From NCBI RefSeq assembly GCF_029873635.1, contig NC_080428.1:65813101-65877100 (forward strand): a stretch of DNA of 64,000 nt, given 5' to 3'. Positions 1-11,355 of the stretch are shown one piece after another. Numbering within the stretch: position 1 is the stretch's first letter; each line of letters begins with the position of its first letter. A program made the position numbers and the translations under genes. Source of the stretch: Malania oleifera (taxonomy: Eukaryota > Streptophyta > Magnoliopsida > Santalales > Ximeniaceae). The notes under the pieces are model-generated. The model had not been told where the DNA came from. It saw only the letters and a program-made list of their open reading frames with translations, and ran no database searches.

Positions 1-798
1 AGCGGGGACACCTGTCATACATAGCGGAAAACCTAGCAGCAGTACACATAAAATCTCAAACATCCAGTCATAAAATATAATACCAGAGCATTCTATACAT
101 CCTCACATACATCAAAATATCTCTAGGGTCAAACACAAAATAATTCTAACCCTAGTACAAAATCTTACCCTCCTCACGGGATAATCTCACTAATCTCAAC
201 GGCGGCCTTGACCCGCCGGTCTCTCAGGGACTCCTGAAAAATGTAATAATATTGGGGGTGAGACACTTCTCAGTAAGGGAAAATAAACTAAATACAGCTG
301 TGTGGCAACATGAATATTTAATGCATTTATACGTATACAGTATATTTCATAATTCCATAAACATCATCATATCGTACTGGGTAAACATATATTTTCACAT
401 CTGTTAATAATTCATATCATACATAAAATCATTTGTTATAACTGTAGTACTAAAAATAAACACAGGATGACTAGCTAGCTGGTGTCATGTATTACCCCCC
501 ATGACGGGTTGTGCAGCCCGAAGGCGGGACCCGACAATGGCTGGCCGACCACTGCCGAATCAAATATGTCTGTAAGTACGATGAGCTCGCCACACCCTGG
601 TCCGGACTGCCAGGTGGACGTCCACACTCTACTGAAAGCCACATCGACTATCCATCTCCCATCCCCTCGTGGGACGGTAGCACTAATAAGGCCTCGTGCC
701 AAAATGAACCCATAGCTACGGTACCGAGCTCCTGGTCTGAACTAAACTAACATCCTGGTTGTGAAAACATATAATACATGATCATACGTAACATCATT

Positions 799-995
799 AC
801 GGCCTCGTGCCGAAAACATAGATACGGCCTCGTGCCGAAAATATAAATACGTGGTCTCGCGCCAATAACATAAATACGACCTCGTGCCGATAACATAAAT
901 ACGGCCTCGTGCCGATAACATAAATATATGACCTCGCGCCAAAAACATAAATACGGCCTCGTGCCGATAACATAAATATATGGCCTCGCGCCAAA
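799..995. repeat. Minisatellite, eight units of GGCCTCGTGCCG type
   Basis: The core GGCCTCGTGCCG or a near copy starts at 801, 826, 853, 878, 903, 930, 955 and 982. Spacing is 25 or 27 bp. The 27-bp steps follow units that read CGCGCC or carry an extra TATA. Each core can fold on itself (CGGC with GCCG). The array lies inside the gypsy-like fragment; a partial extra copy is seen near 690. Confidence 0.85.
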
Positions 996-2033
996 ATTGT
1001 TTCAGGTATATATATACTGAAAATACCTCATTTATCACAACATAACTCATATTTCCATAAATGCTTGGTTCGTAAAATCTTTCACATCATAATACATTTC
1101 ACATAAAATAATATTCATGCCACACATATGCTGTTAAAAGTCATACTTCATATTCTAAAAACGTGAATTATTTACATCTCATACATACATATACATTTTA
1201 ATCATCATAACAGTATTTTTCTCAATCGTACATTTCATGCGTAATACACAATATAACATATGCTTTTCTGAAAATAAATTTACTCATAATCAATAATAAT
1301 TTGTATGAAAAATTACTGCTTTAGTTTATTCCCTTACCTGACTATTAAGAAATTCCTTAGGACCCAAAATTTCATGCCCTTGGCGCCCGAAATTTAATTC
1401 CTGCAATTTACATTTTTCCCCAAATTAATTAATCTATTTCTCCAAAATAATATTCATCTAGCCTTCCTTAGGCTCCATATACCTCAAATTAATATTTAAA
1501 CTATTATTTAATATCCCTACTTAATTTTTCAAATTTTGCCTGCGGGTCCCAAAATTACACCCGCGACGCTCACCCGAGCCCTAAATTTCGGAAATCCTAT
1601 TTCAGTCGCAGATGCTTAATATTTTAGCATTTCTAAATTAATGCTAATTAATTAAAAATAAGCCCCTTAATAATCGCCGCACCCCAAATTTGGAGTTTTG
1701 GCCCGACACCCCCATGAGAATTCCGTCCCACTAGACTTGTAGAGAATCATCCCTAGATTCTCGTGGTGGTGTCCGTTCGTCAATTGGGCTTATATTTTGC
1801 AAGAAATTAAAGAAAAAGGGGGAAATGGCTTACCCCAGGGAATATGCCTACGCCACTCCTATCACCGATCCGCTTCGGTAGAAATGACGGCAGCAGTGAA
1901 TGGAGTCCAGTGGTATCTTCAGATTTTCGATCAGGCGAAAATCCGTCACGAAATCGAGGAGAGAGGGAGAGAGAACGTGAGGAGAGAGAGAGTGATTGCA
2001 GGTTGCAGAGAAAAGAAAAGAAAAGAAAAGGTA

Positions 2034-2075
2034 AAGAAGAAGAAGAAGAAGAAGAAGAAGAAGAAGAAGAAGAAG
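2034..2075. repeat. (GAA)n microsatellite
   Basis: An uninterrupted run of AAG/GAA triplets follows a purine-rich GAGA tract. The long open frames through it are composition artefacts. Confidence 0.95.
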
Positions 2076-2092
2076 GTTAAATTGGATTGACT

Positions 2093-2120
2093 CTCCTGAA
2101 GCTTCAACAAGCTTCAGGAG
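2093..2120. repeat. Perfect 12-bp inverted repeat with 4-nt loop
   Basis: CTCCTGAAGCTT at 2093-2104 pairs exactly with AAGCTTCAGGAG at 2109-2120 around the loop CAAC. It sits between the leader-like part and the AT-rich end (2121-2397, AAT runs and a 26-nt poly-T) of copy 1. A different hairpin holds the same place in the sister element. Confidence 0.85.
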
Positions 2121-2125
2121 GATGA

Positions 2126-2166
<41 letters not shown>

Positions 2167-2397
2167 TTAATAATAATAATATTAATTAATTAATTAATTA
2201 ATTAATATTAATAATAATATATTTTATTAATAAAATAAAAATAAATTTTAATTAATTTTTTTTTTCTTTTTCTTTTAAATTCGATTAATTAATTATTATT
2301 TTTTTATTTTTTTTTTATTTTTTATTTTTTTTTATTTTTTTAGAAATCAATCCTCTAATCTTTTATATTTCTTTTTTTTTTTTTTTTTTTTTTTTTT

Positions 2398-4155
2398 GGG
2401 GTTTTTACATGGGTCAACAGTTGACCAAGGCCCTGGTCGACCGAACCAGGTAGTTCAAAAAGTCCCGGTCGATCAAAACCCCCTGGGGTCAAATGTTTGA
2501 CCATTTGGTCGATAAAGACAAAAATGAACTCCAACTACGTGATCGACCTAGGATCCTCGGGAAAAATCCCAACGGTCTGGTCGACCAAACCAACTAGTTC
2601 AAAATGGCCCGGTCGATTGAACCTCAGAGAAATGGGAAATCGCCCACTTTCGGTCGACCGAGACCTTAGTTCATTTCCCCCTAATCGACCGAACCTCGGA
2701 AAATTGCCTTTGACACATATATCCAGTCAACCGAGTCTTTAGTTCAAAAGTGTCATGGTCGACCGAACCATATGAACTCTGGTCGACCAGACCTCTCAGG
2801 TTGCCCTGAATTTTTTACCATGGTTAAATATTTTAAATAGGGTTAATTATTTTAAATTGATTTAAAACTTTCCTAATTATTCCCAATAGGTCCCTAACGG
2901 TTATATTTTAAAGGTTGTCTATATATACCCCTTCATTTGGAATAATTAGAAACCAAATTAAAAAAACAATTAGCAGAAATCCTCAGATTCTCAAAAGCTC
3001 TATTTCTCACATTCAAGCCTTATTTCTTCATTATTACTCATCCTCATGCAAATCTTGTTAAGTAAGAGTGCTATTGTGTGTATCTAGTTAAGTTTACACT
3101 CTCGTTTGTTCTAGTTGATTGATATATATTTTTATCCGAGAGTAAGCTTGAAGTTTTTCTAGGAGACTTCATTAATAAGTCTTCCAAAGGAAAACTTCGT
3201 AGAGCTTGTGAGTTTTGCATCATCATTGCAATACTCAAGAGTTTGTATTGCTTTTTGTTTGTGAAATAAATTTTTGCAAATCGATTTCAAATATCTCGTG
3301 TGATTTACTTTGAGAAACATTTTATTGAGATATTTGTGCATACACAAAAACATCTTTGTTGAAATATCATTTGATTGATTTTATCTTCTTAAACACAAAG
3401 ATCAAATTATTTCATAAATTAAATCTGAATATCTCTTGAGCCATATATATTGAGAAATATCATTTGAGATATCAGAAGTATTGCTATCATCTTTTCTTGA
3501 GCATTGTGATTGAAAATATTGTGTGATATAAAGATAGCATTATTTGCACTCTCACGCACTGATTGAAATAATTGCATAATTATTGAGAGTAGACACTTAG
3601 ACTACACCGAGCTTATCAAATCCTATCTCTTGGTAGTGTATTAATTACATTGTGCTTAGTGGTACATAATCACCTTAGTGTAAGAAGCATTTCCTTGTTT
3701 GCAAAATTATAAACACATCTGTTGTATTTCCAGGCACGGGCCTAAAGAGGGAGACTAGGCCTGGAATAGTCCTGGATTGGCTTAGACCCGGTTAGGAAAG
3801 TTAGGTGCGTCATCCTATTAAGGCGTGTCGGTTGAGGTTAGCCCCTTGAATTGACCTGGTTGTATTAGGTGCCGCTCCACCTGTTTAAGTGAGCATTATA
3901 GTGGTAATCTTTGTGCTGGTGTGGTCAAGGCAGGGACGTAGGCACTGTTGGCCGAACCTCAATAACATATTGTGTGTGTTCATTTACATTTTTGCAATTT
4001 AATTTCTGCACGTGTATGTTATATAATGAATGATTGAGTCTACATTTGCATAGATAGACCCTAGGTTAAGTAATACCGTTTATCTCGTTCAACCTAGGCT
4101 ATAATTTTTAAATACCCAATTCACTCCCCCTCTTGGGATTGTACCAAAGCTAACA
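2398..4155 (+). mobile_element. Solo LTR fragment of a Sirevirus-type copia family, copy 1
   Basis: The block is collinear with 14090-15983. Shared marks, in order, are clusters of GGTCGACCGAACC, a CTATATATACCCCTTCATTTG promoter-like stretch split over a few positions, the phrase TTAGACCCGGTTAGGAAAG, the phrase GGGACGTAGGCAC followed by TTGGCCGAACC, and the terminus TCTTGGG...CCAAAGCTAACA. TATA-box position, a GGCCGAACC motif and a CCCCCTCTTGGG end are typical of copia LTR 3' parts read on the plus strand. No primer-binding site follows, so it is a solo or truncated LTR. It abuts the 3' LTR of the large element on its right; its left end is missing. Confidence 0.6.
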
Positions 4156-4476
4156 GAAACCTTTACAATAAGGGTACACAACCCAACTGCTCACCAAAAG
4201 CCTCAACCCGGTGGTGTTCACCAAAATCACTTAAACAAAAACTCACCAAGAACCTTCAAGGTATACAAGCAATAACAAAGTAAGGATCACAAGATGATGC
4301 TCCTACTTAAACTGATGATACAAATAAAACTTCACACTACTCTCTTTCAACAAATGATATGTAGGCAAGAATAAGTAACAAGAGAGCTTTGAGCAAGTAA
4401 AAGACTAGAATTAATGTTTTACTAATTTTCTCAACAACCAATAACTTCAATCAATGTTCTAAATGAATGCTAAAGG
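4156..4476 (-). mobile_element. 3' LTR of element A, distal part
   Basis: It matches 17083-17396 of the 5' LTR, including GGGTACA, CTCACCAAGAACCTTCAA and AACAAATGATATGTAG. The outermost 270 bp expected from the 5' LTR is missing and is replaced by the solo LTR on the left. Confidence 0.75.
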
Positions 4477-4577
4477 TTAATTAAAATTAAAATTAAAATT
4501 TAAAAAATAATAATTAATTAAATAACAATTATTAATTAAAATAATATAATATAATATAATATAATATACTATTATAA

Positions 4578-4609
<32 letters not shown>

Positions 4610-5265
4610 AGTACATAATATAATATAAGTAAAGGAAAAGATTCTTCAAGAAATGAAATTTCTTGAAGAACTTGCGCCCCCCTTCCTGCAGAATCCAGAG
4701 CCCCCCCACTGGTTTCTTAAGCTTGTCTTGTCTCCTTTCTCCCACTCTCCTCAATTTCTTCTCTAATATTAAGCCGATCGGGAAACCGAAGATATCGTTG
4801 AGTTCCTATCTCCGCCACTGACATTCCTATCCGGAGTGGATTTGTCGTGGGAGCGACGTAAGCATATCTCCTAGGGTAAGGTAAATTCTCACTTTTATCT
4901 CAAATTTTCTTAAATCTTAAGCCCAATTGACGAACGGAAACCGCTAGGAGATTCGTGGGGAGATAGATTCTCTACAATCTAATTAGAGCGGGTTTTCGAG
5001 TTATTTGGGGCATCAACCCTAAATCGGGGTAAGTTTAATAATTTAGGCTTTCATAAGCTATTTAGGGTATTTAGAACCTAGGGGGATTTTAGTGAAAATT
5101 ACTCTAGGGATTGTGATGATAAATATGGTAAATTTTGAATTTTAGGGTTTCAGGGGTTTCAAACGCCATGGAGCGTAGGTCAGGGTTTTATCGGGCTTTT
5201 TAGGAATCAAGTAAGTGGATTAAGTTAAGTCAGTAATTTTATGGAATTTGAATCAATTTAATTGT

Positions 5266-5316
<51 letters not shown>

Positions 5317-6663
5317 GAATTTAAAGGTTATTTTGAAAACCAAACGTTCGAAATGGATTTTACAAACTTAGGATATATGATATGGTATTTTTGAATAAAA
5401 TGAACAAAGGAAAGCTTGTTTGTTATATGGTTATATTAAAATGTGGAAAACCGTGTGGCAAATGATTTAATTGGTATGGATTATTGTATATCTGGATTTA
5501 GGATTTTGAAATACAGAATTGTTTGTGAAATACTGAAATTGTTTGCAAAATACTGGAAATGCTTGTGAATATGGCAGGGATTTGATATGATGGCCGAGGA
5601 CTAGGGTTTTGTTTAAACGGCTATGAGTTGGATTGTATTTGTGGCCGGGGGCCAGGTTTTTGGAATAATAGGAAATATATGTGAATTGATGTTCTAAATG
5701 GTGATTTGTATTATCTAAATTGCATGATATGTTTTAGGAACATTGGGGACCAGTGTATTGTGAGCACAATACCGTTGCTAGTGATTTGTTATGAGGCCGT
5801 GTGTGCCCACACCTGTGCTGAGAGGTGTAGGGTGGCCTTGTCCGATTTACCTACATGAGGTGAATGTACCCCCCTAGGTAAGGGCAATCGAACCAGCAGT
5901 TGGAGCCGCATATGCCTACGGAGTATGTTAGCAGAGAGTACAGATGACTATTGTCTAGGTGGATCTCTCAGGACATTAGTCCAGCCTTCAGGCCGCACAA
6001 CTCGTGTCATGGTGAAAGTAAATGGTGTGTTTGTCACAGGGAATGTCTTATATGCATATCTGTTAATTTATGTGAATACGGATAATTAATAAGATAATTT
6101 TGAGGGCTTGCTGAGAAAGGTGAGTGTCCTAGTAGCAGTAATATTATTAGAGCAGAGGGAAGCTACTTGTATGGGCGGGTAATCTTCCCTATCCTCGGCT
6201 AATTGTGTGTATGACTATAAAATAAGAATGATTTCATAAATGTGCTTATCTACTTGTGAATTGGTTATTTTCTGTCCACTAAATGCATGCTGGTCACACA
6301 CTGACGTTAACTTAGTCTTTCCCTTACTGAATTGTGCCTCACCCCTACGTTACAAACTATCTTTTCAAGAAATCTTAGGGATCGGGTCTAGCAGGCTAGA
6401 GGAGCCGGGTTAGTGGTTTAAATTTATGTAGGTGGTGTGTATGGATAAAGATTTTATTTTTGTATAGTTTTATGGGATGCAATAATGTGAAAATGGAGAT
6501 ATTTGTGTATAAAGATAGTTAGAACTCTGGTAATGTAATTTGAGGATTTTGTATTTTATTTTCACTGCGTATGTATGTTTCATATATGATGAATAAGGTA
6601 TTAGATACACAGACATCACTAAAGTAGCACCTTGGGCCCACGTGGCGGGTCGGGGTTGTTACA
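4477..6663. mobile_element. Ty3/gypsy-type LTR-like insertion, copy 2 (non-coding)
   Basis: The insertion interrupts the 3' LTR of element A exactly between TGCTAAAGG and GGTATATTTATGG, which are joined as one run in the 5' LTR near 17395. Its right end is GGGTCGGGGTTGTTACA, resembling the inverse of plant gypsy LTR starts. Its left end is AT-rich (TTAATTAAAATT) without a TG. It contains AT microsatellites (about 4580-4609 and 5269-5312), a perfect hairpin at 4642-4670 and a leader matching copy 1 in reverse. I found no coding domain. It could be one long LTR or a deleted non-autonomous element. Confidence 0.55.
4642..4670. repeat. Perfect 12-bp inverted repeat with 5-nt loop
   Basis: TTCTTCAAGAAA at 4642-4653 pairs with TTTCTTGAAGAA at 4659-4670 around TGAAA. 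It holds the same relative place as the hairpin at 2093-2120 in the sister copy although the stem sequence differs. Confidence 0.85.
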
Positions 6664-7437
6664 GGTATATTTATGGCCAAGGAGTCGAACTAGCCATTGG
6701 GCATTTATTAAGGCAAGACAAATCAAATACTAGTCGTTTTGGCGCATTTATTACAGTCTGCCTCCGTACAAAACCATCGACAGTTTTTTGGGTTTTCCCC
6801 AAACCGTTGACGATTTTTCTGTAGGACAGCCATATTTTGGCCCAAACCGTCGATGGTTTTTCTAGGCTCTTCGCAAACCGTCGATGGTTTTTTGTAGGCT
6901 AGACTCTTTTTAGAAAACTATCTAAGCACTTGATTTGATCAATTTCCTTTGGGTGCTTAACCATTGTTTAAACAAAATAGGGACCAAGTTTGTGAGTTAT
7001 TAACATACTAATATTATTTAAAACTTGTTCTTATAAAAGTTTGTTAAAGTATAGGATATCTTGTAAAAGCATATTTGAAAACTTATTGAGTTTGTTAATG
7101 ATATCTCAAAACTATCAAGCAGATGTAATTGCTCAACTCTTGCTAAGTATTCTTACCAACATCATGCAACAAGAGTTACAGGAATATCCCACCTCACACA
7201 CAACCCATTATACATATAAAACATCATATGGTCTTCGGTTGGTTGTGCCTTGAGTATTCCTGTATGCTTTTGCTTATTGCTTCATCAAGGTTCGTCTTGA
7301 TCCTTACGCTTACTTTAGTATCCACCTATTTTTCTGAACTGAACTTGAGAAAAAATATTAGTTAACCTAAGAACCACTAATGAGTTATTATCATCAAAAC
7401 AAACTGGAATGAAGAACCTTAGCTGCTAGGGCTAACA
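6664..7437 (-). mobile_element. 3' LTR of element A, proximal part
   Basis: It is collinear with 17395-18081. On the minus strand it begins TGTTAGCCCTAGCAGCTAAG, next to the polypurine tract. Four imperfect AAACCGTCGACGGTTT palindromes lie between 6770 and 6890, as in the 5' LTR at 17500-17620. The long plus-strand frames here are spurious. Confidence 0.8.
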
Positions 7438-8280
7438 TTCTCCCATTTTTTTATGATGTCAAACCATTGGTGTTCTTTTGAAATATTTTTCTTAAAAAAA
7501 TGCTCCCCCTCAAAATATGCATACATGTTTGAAAAATAATATAACAATTACTCTCACTTAATGTATGCATTAGATGACCATTATATCATATTTTATATTG
7601 GAAAAATCAAACGAAATTTTGGCAGCTTGTCGTCTATAAATAGAGTATTTTCCATAAAAACTTGATTGATTTAAGCAGTTCATTATACACAACATTTCAG
7701 CAATATTCCCAATTTCAATCATTTAATCCAATGCAAGCAGTTCAGTATGTCCAACCATAAGCAAATCAGTAGTACGAGTCTATTTTTTAGTTCAACAATA
7801 TTTCCAACAACAACCACTATTTTCAACAATCAAGTAAGATGAATATAACCAATAGCAAAAGAACTTCATCACAAGTTAAATGGTTTAGCATGAAAAACAA
7901 ACAATGTTTACCAGATCCAAACGAAACATGAAAGATCATTTTAGCACAGTGGAATCCACAAAAATGTTTGTTTACTAAGAGCATGTACCATGCTCAACAG
8001 TTCAATCAGTGCATCAAGTCAACTAATGAGGTAAATAGCATATTTTAGTGCAAAAAGAAACATACAAGTGTCCAAAGTTAAGTTAAATATCAATCAGCGC
8101 AGCAAATAAAACACACCAAACTATCTCTCCAAAAAATACCAAAAAAAAAAAATACCATCCTTTTCTCCCCCTTTGCCATCATTAAAAAGAGACGAGAGGA
8201 TCATATGGGTCGTGGCGAAGATGCTCAAGAGTTGTAGCTAAACTGGAGTCGATGTGAGCCATATGAACCTCTTGAGCCTG
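7438..8280 (-). other. Polypurine tract and 3' untranslated region of element A
   Basis: On the minus strand AAAAAAATGGGAGAA directly precedes the 3' LTR and fits a polypurine tract. The remaining 800 bp between it and the envelope-like ORF is AT-rich, has no domain I can recognise, and probably is the long 3' leader of the element. Confidence 0.6.
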
Positions 8281-9462
8281 CTATAGGGAGTCAAAAAAAG
8301 CGCAGTGTTCTTGCTGCATGGCCGCCAAAGTGGAGTTTATTGAGGCAAACCGAGCACGATGTTCCAATTCCATCCTATCCAGGAGTTGCATAACAGACTC
8401 ATGTGTCGGCTCAAGATCCTCATGTATGTCCATGAAAGCATTAGGGTCCTCTATGGTTGCTGCTTCTTCAGCCATTGTTTCCTGGTCCTCAAGAATGGAA
8501 GCTTGTTGTTGCCCTGATTTTATCCATAGTGAGGTTTGTGGATCCTTTACAAAATGCATACATCACAAGGTAACTTCCGAGTATACATCTTCTGATTTAG
8601 TAAATTCCTATTTAGAACCTGCGGCTTATACGTCATAATGGAGGAATATAGCTGTAAGGAGACGACCATAGGGTAGACATCCATTCTTTTTACATAAATT
8701 GTCCTCCATGACATGCACAAGGATAGATGGCAGATCAATCCCTCGGCCGTGTCATACACAATACATCGTGAAAATATCAGCTAGGGTCACTGTGTCACGT
8801 CCGCCCTGTCTAAGAAGGACATTATAGGTGATCATATGATGCAAATCCAAAAATTATATAGTTAGATCCTTGGCTTTTGGTTTTGCTATTGCCGGTATCT
8901 AAGGATTGCCAGTCACTAATTTTAATGCATTATAAGGGTCGAACCATGCGCTATGCATTTTCTATGGATATTGGTAATATTATAGTGGTCACACTTGAGT
9001 ATCTCACACAGGGTCTTAGCATCTAGAGAAATTTCCTCACCCCTGACCATAGAATGTGTTGGTTCCTCAGGAATGCTAGAAAAAAAATTTGCATAGAATT
9101 CCTTAACTAACTCAGGGTAGACGAACTCATCGAAAGTCATAAAAAATTCCCAACCAATTCTCCTAAATTTATCAATGAAAACAGGAAGGTGCGTTTGAAG
9201 GAAAGGAATCTAAACAATTTTTCTACTTACAATGTTCCGTTGGGATGTAACGGATAGGTATCGCTGACAAGTCTCCTGGGAGGAGAAGAGGTGCTACCAC
9301 CTCAGAATACTTCCTTATGTGTTCTTCAGATTGAGGAGAGGAATCAGAGTCCTCAGAGTGGGAAGAGGAAGATCTGGAAGGCAAAGAGGGTGAAGGTTCC
9401 CAAGCTACTTTGGACTTCTTCTTGGACGAGCTTGTTTCACTTCGAGTATGCTTGGGAGCCAT
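8281..9462 (-). pseudogene. Envelope-like ORF of a Sirevirus-type element, broken
   Basis: Four consecutive minus-strand open pieces can be strung together: 9462-9223, 9140-8922, 8759-8547 and 8559-8281. The first starts MAPKHTRSETSSSKKK, a basic and serine-rich head. The middle has FDEFVYPELVKEFYANF, a pattern I associate with the 'putative plant transposon protein' domain found in Sirevirus envelope-like products. The end is acidic (DIHEDLEPTHESVMQLLDRM) and may form a coiled coil. Position directly downstream of RNase H is where Sireviruses place this ORF. Function is unknown; no clear membrane segment is seen. Frames change at least twice, so it is not translatable as one protein. Confidence 0.6.
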
Positions 9463-9789
9463 GGAGAGTGAAGGAAGATTTGTATTGGTCGGAGGAGTTG
9501 GGAGAGGGTTTGGAGAGGGAGGAGGACAAGATACCTAAATTAAAAGAGTGAGGGCTTTTAAAATTAGGGATTTTGGAAATTTAATGACTCTCGGTCCGTC
9601 TGAAATCGTCAACGGTTTTTTTGAGTTTTCTAAAACCGTCGACGGTTTGGTCCTAAACCATCTATCCATTTTAAACCATCGTCAACGATTTTTCTGGGTT
9701 CCCTAAAATCATCAACGGTTTGGTTCTGTACCAAACCATATTCTTTCTTACAATATGCTTAAAAAATCCTCATAAGTTTAAGAGATGTC
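9463..9789 (-). promoter_or_regulatory. Inter-ORF spacer with GTCGAC-centred palindromes
   Basis: The spacer between RNase H and the envelope-like ORF holds a perfect 16-bp palindrome AAACCGTCGACGGTTT at 9633-9648 and at least three imperfect copies between 9600 and 9735. The same motif is clustered in this element's LTRs. Palindromic LTR repeats rich in CpG are reported for Sireviruses; a copy cluster outside the LTR could act as a control region for the downstream ORF, which is inference. Confidence 0.5.
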
Positions 9790-10650
9790 TTAAGGAGTAC
9801 ACATACCTAGTTCATGCCTAATTTTGCAGAACCTCTCCTCATTTAGGGGTTTTGTTAAGATATATGCTAGGTGATTCTCAGTGTTCACATATACAAGCTC
9901 AAAGTCCCCTCTTTGCACATGGTCTGTAATTAAGTGGTTCCAGATTTCAATATGCTTAGTCCTAGAGTGCAGACATAGGTTTTTCGAGATGTTGATGGTA
10001 CTAGTATTGTCACAATGAATTAGTCTACCCTTTACCAAAATTTTGAAATCCTTGAGTTGCTGCTTCATATATAATGCCTGAACACAACAACTACCGACTG
10101 CTATATATTCAGCCTCTATGGTTGAAAGTGCAACTGAGGTTTGTTTCTTGAAAAACCATGAAACGAGAGAGTGCCCAAGAAAGTGACACGTTTCACTAGT
10201 ACTTTTTCTATCAATTTTGCACCCCCTATAGTCAGCATCTGAATAGCAGGTGAGATCAAATGGAGCACTTTTAGGGTAAAAGAGCCCTAAGTCATGTGTT
10301 CCTACTAGGTACCTAAATATTCTTTTAATGACATTGAGATGTGACTCTTTGGGACATGATTGGAATCTAGCACACAAGAAAACACTGAACATAATATCTA
10401 GCCTGCTAGAAGTGAGGTATAATAAACTACCAATCATTCCTCTATATAGTTTTTGGTCAACATTCTTCCCTTTCTCATCATTGTCATGCTTTGTTGTTAT
10501 GCTCATAAGGGTTGCTTTGATTTTTTCTATTTCAAGTCCCAATTTTTTGAGCATGTCCTTGACGTACTTGGCTTGATTAATGAATATTCCATTCTTCATT
10601 TGTTTTATTTGCAAGCCAAGGAAGAAGGTTAATTCACCCATCATACTCAT
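9790..10650 (-). pseudogene. Copia RT C-terminus and RNase H (element A)
   Basis: A 286-residue open stretch begins with the RT-thumb phrase GELTFFLGLQIKQ and continues through YRGMIGSLLYLT and DIMFSVFLCARFQ. The RNase H follows: CYSDADYRGCKIDRKSTS, then STIEAEYIA, then HCDNTSTINISKN and the terminal ILTKPL. The acidic residues D, E and D of the Ty1/copia RNase H are present. It is uninterrupted, unlike the upstream domains, but is separated from RT by an in-frame stop. In the element it degrades the RNA strand during reverse transcription. Confidence 0.9.
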
Positions 10651-11355
10651 CTCAAATGTTTTCTACATAGTTCGGGCAAATTCTTTACTCATATTTTCGT
10701 TTGTAGCCCCAAAAATGATGTCATCTACATAAATATGTACTATAAGCATATCATTTCCCTTATGTTTTAAGAACAAGGTACTATCAAATTTTCCTCTTGT
10801 GAAACCATCTTCCAAGAGAAACTTACTTAAACGTTCATACCATGCTCTTGGTGCTTGCTTAACTCCATATAAGGCTTTTGAGAGTTTGAAAACATGTTCA
10901 GGGTGAGTATGACTCTCAAAACCTAGGGGTTGTCTAACGTATACTTCTTCATTAATGTATCCATTTAGAAATGCACTCTTGACATCCATTTGAAATAATT
11001 TGAAATCTTTGAAACAAGCAAATGCAAGCAACATCCTAATAGCCTCAAGTCTAGCTACATGAGCATTAGTTTCATCGTAATCAATTCCTTCTTATTGATT
11101 ATACCCTTGTGCAACTAGTCTTGATTTGTTTCTCACAATGTTACCATCTTCATCTTTCTTATTCCTAAACACCTATTTTGTGCCTATTATGGTTGTGTTC
11201 TTGGATTTAGGAACCAATTCCCACACTTTGTTTCTTTCAAATTGGTCAAGTTCCTCTTGCATGACAATGATCCAAATCTCATCATTTTTAGCCTCCTCAA
11301 AGTTCTTATTCTCTATTTGGGACACGGAGGCTACGTAATTACATTCACTTCTCAA
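10651..11355 (-). pseudogene. Copia reverse transcriptase (element A), with nonsense codons
   Basis: The phrase MDVKSAFLNGYINEEVYV, then LYGVKQAPRAWYERL and the catalytic YVDD (in HIYVDDIIFG) are clear in the 123-residue open part at 10663-11034. Upstream the same reading continues as VFRNKKDEDGN and DYDETNAHVARLEAIR, interrupted by a stop where family members have the Trp of KWVF and by a second stop in the QGYNQ region. A third stop separates RT from RNase H. Residues and order place it in Ty1/copia, Sirevirus-like. Confidence 0.9.

Larger units (their letters stand above)
1..2397. mobile_element. Ty3/gypsy-type LTR-like fragment, copy 1 (non-coding)
   Basis: No credible protein is encoded here. 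The block resembles, in reverse complement, the element at 4477-6663. Both share a leader with a GGGTAAG-like step, a phrase reading CCCAATTGACGAACGG on one strand, a conserved TCTACAA/TTGTAGA stretch, a zone rich in short GGCC-centred repeats, and a long AT-rich end preceded by a 12-bp hairpin. The left end lies outside the window. The sister copy ends in a TTGTTACA terminus followed inward by CCCCGAC-type sequence, as many plant Ty3/gypsy (Tekay/Del-like) LTRs do. The class is therefore inferred from termini and layout, not from coding domains. It appears to truncate the solo LTR at 2398-4155. Confidence 0.5.

Noticed and set aside
475-1050. Open frames of 65-102 codons over the region with GGCC repeats, on both strands
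   Set aside because: They arise from a 25/27-bp repeat; no domain, and bases vary freely at all codon positions.
1797-2090. 97-codon Lys-rich frame
   Set aside because: Produced by GAGA and (GAA)n microsatellites inside a non-coding LTR-like fragment.
9291-9551. 86-codon plus-strand frame
   Set aside because: It is the antisense of the envelope-like ORF and has no domain.
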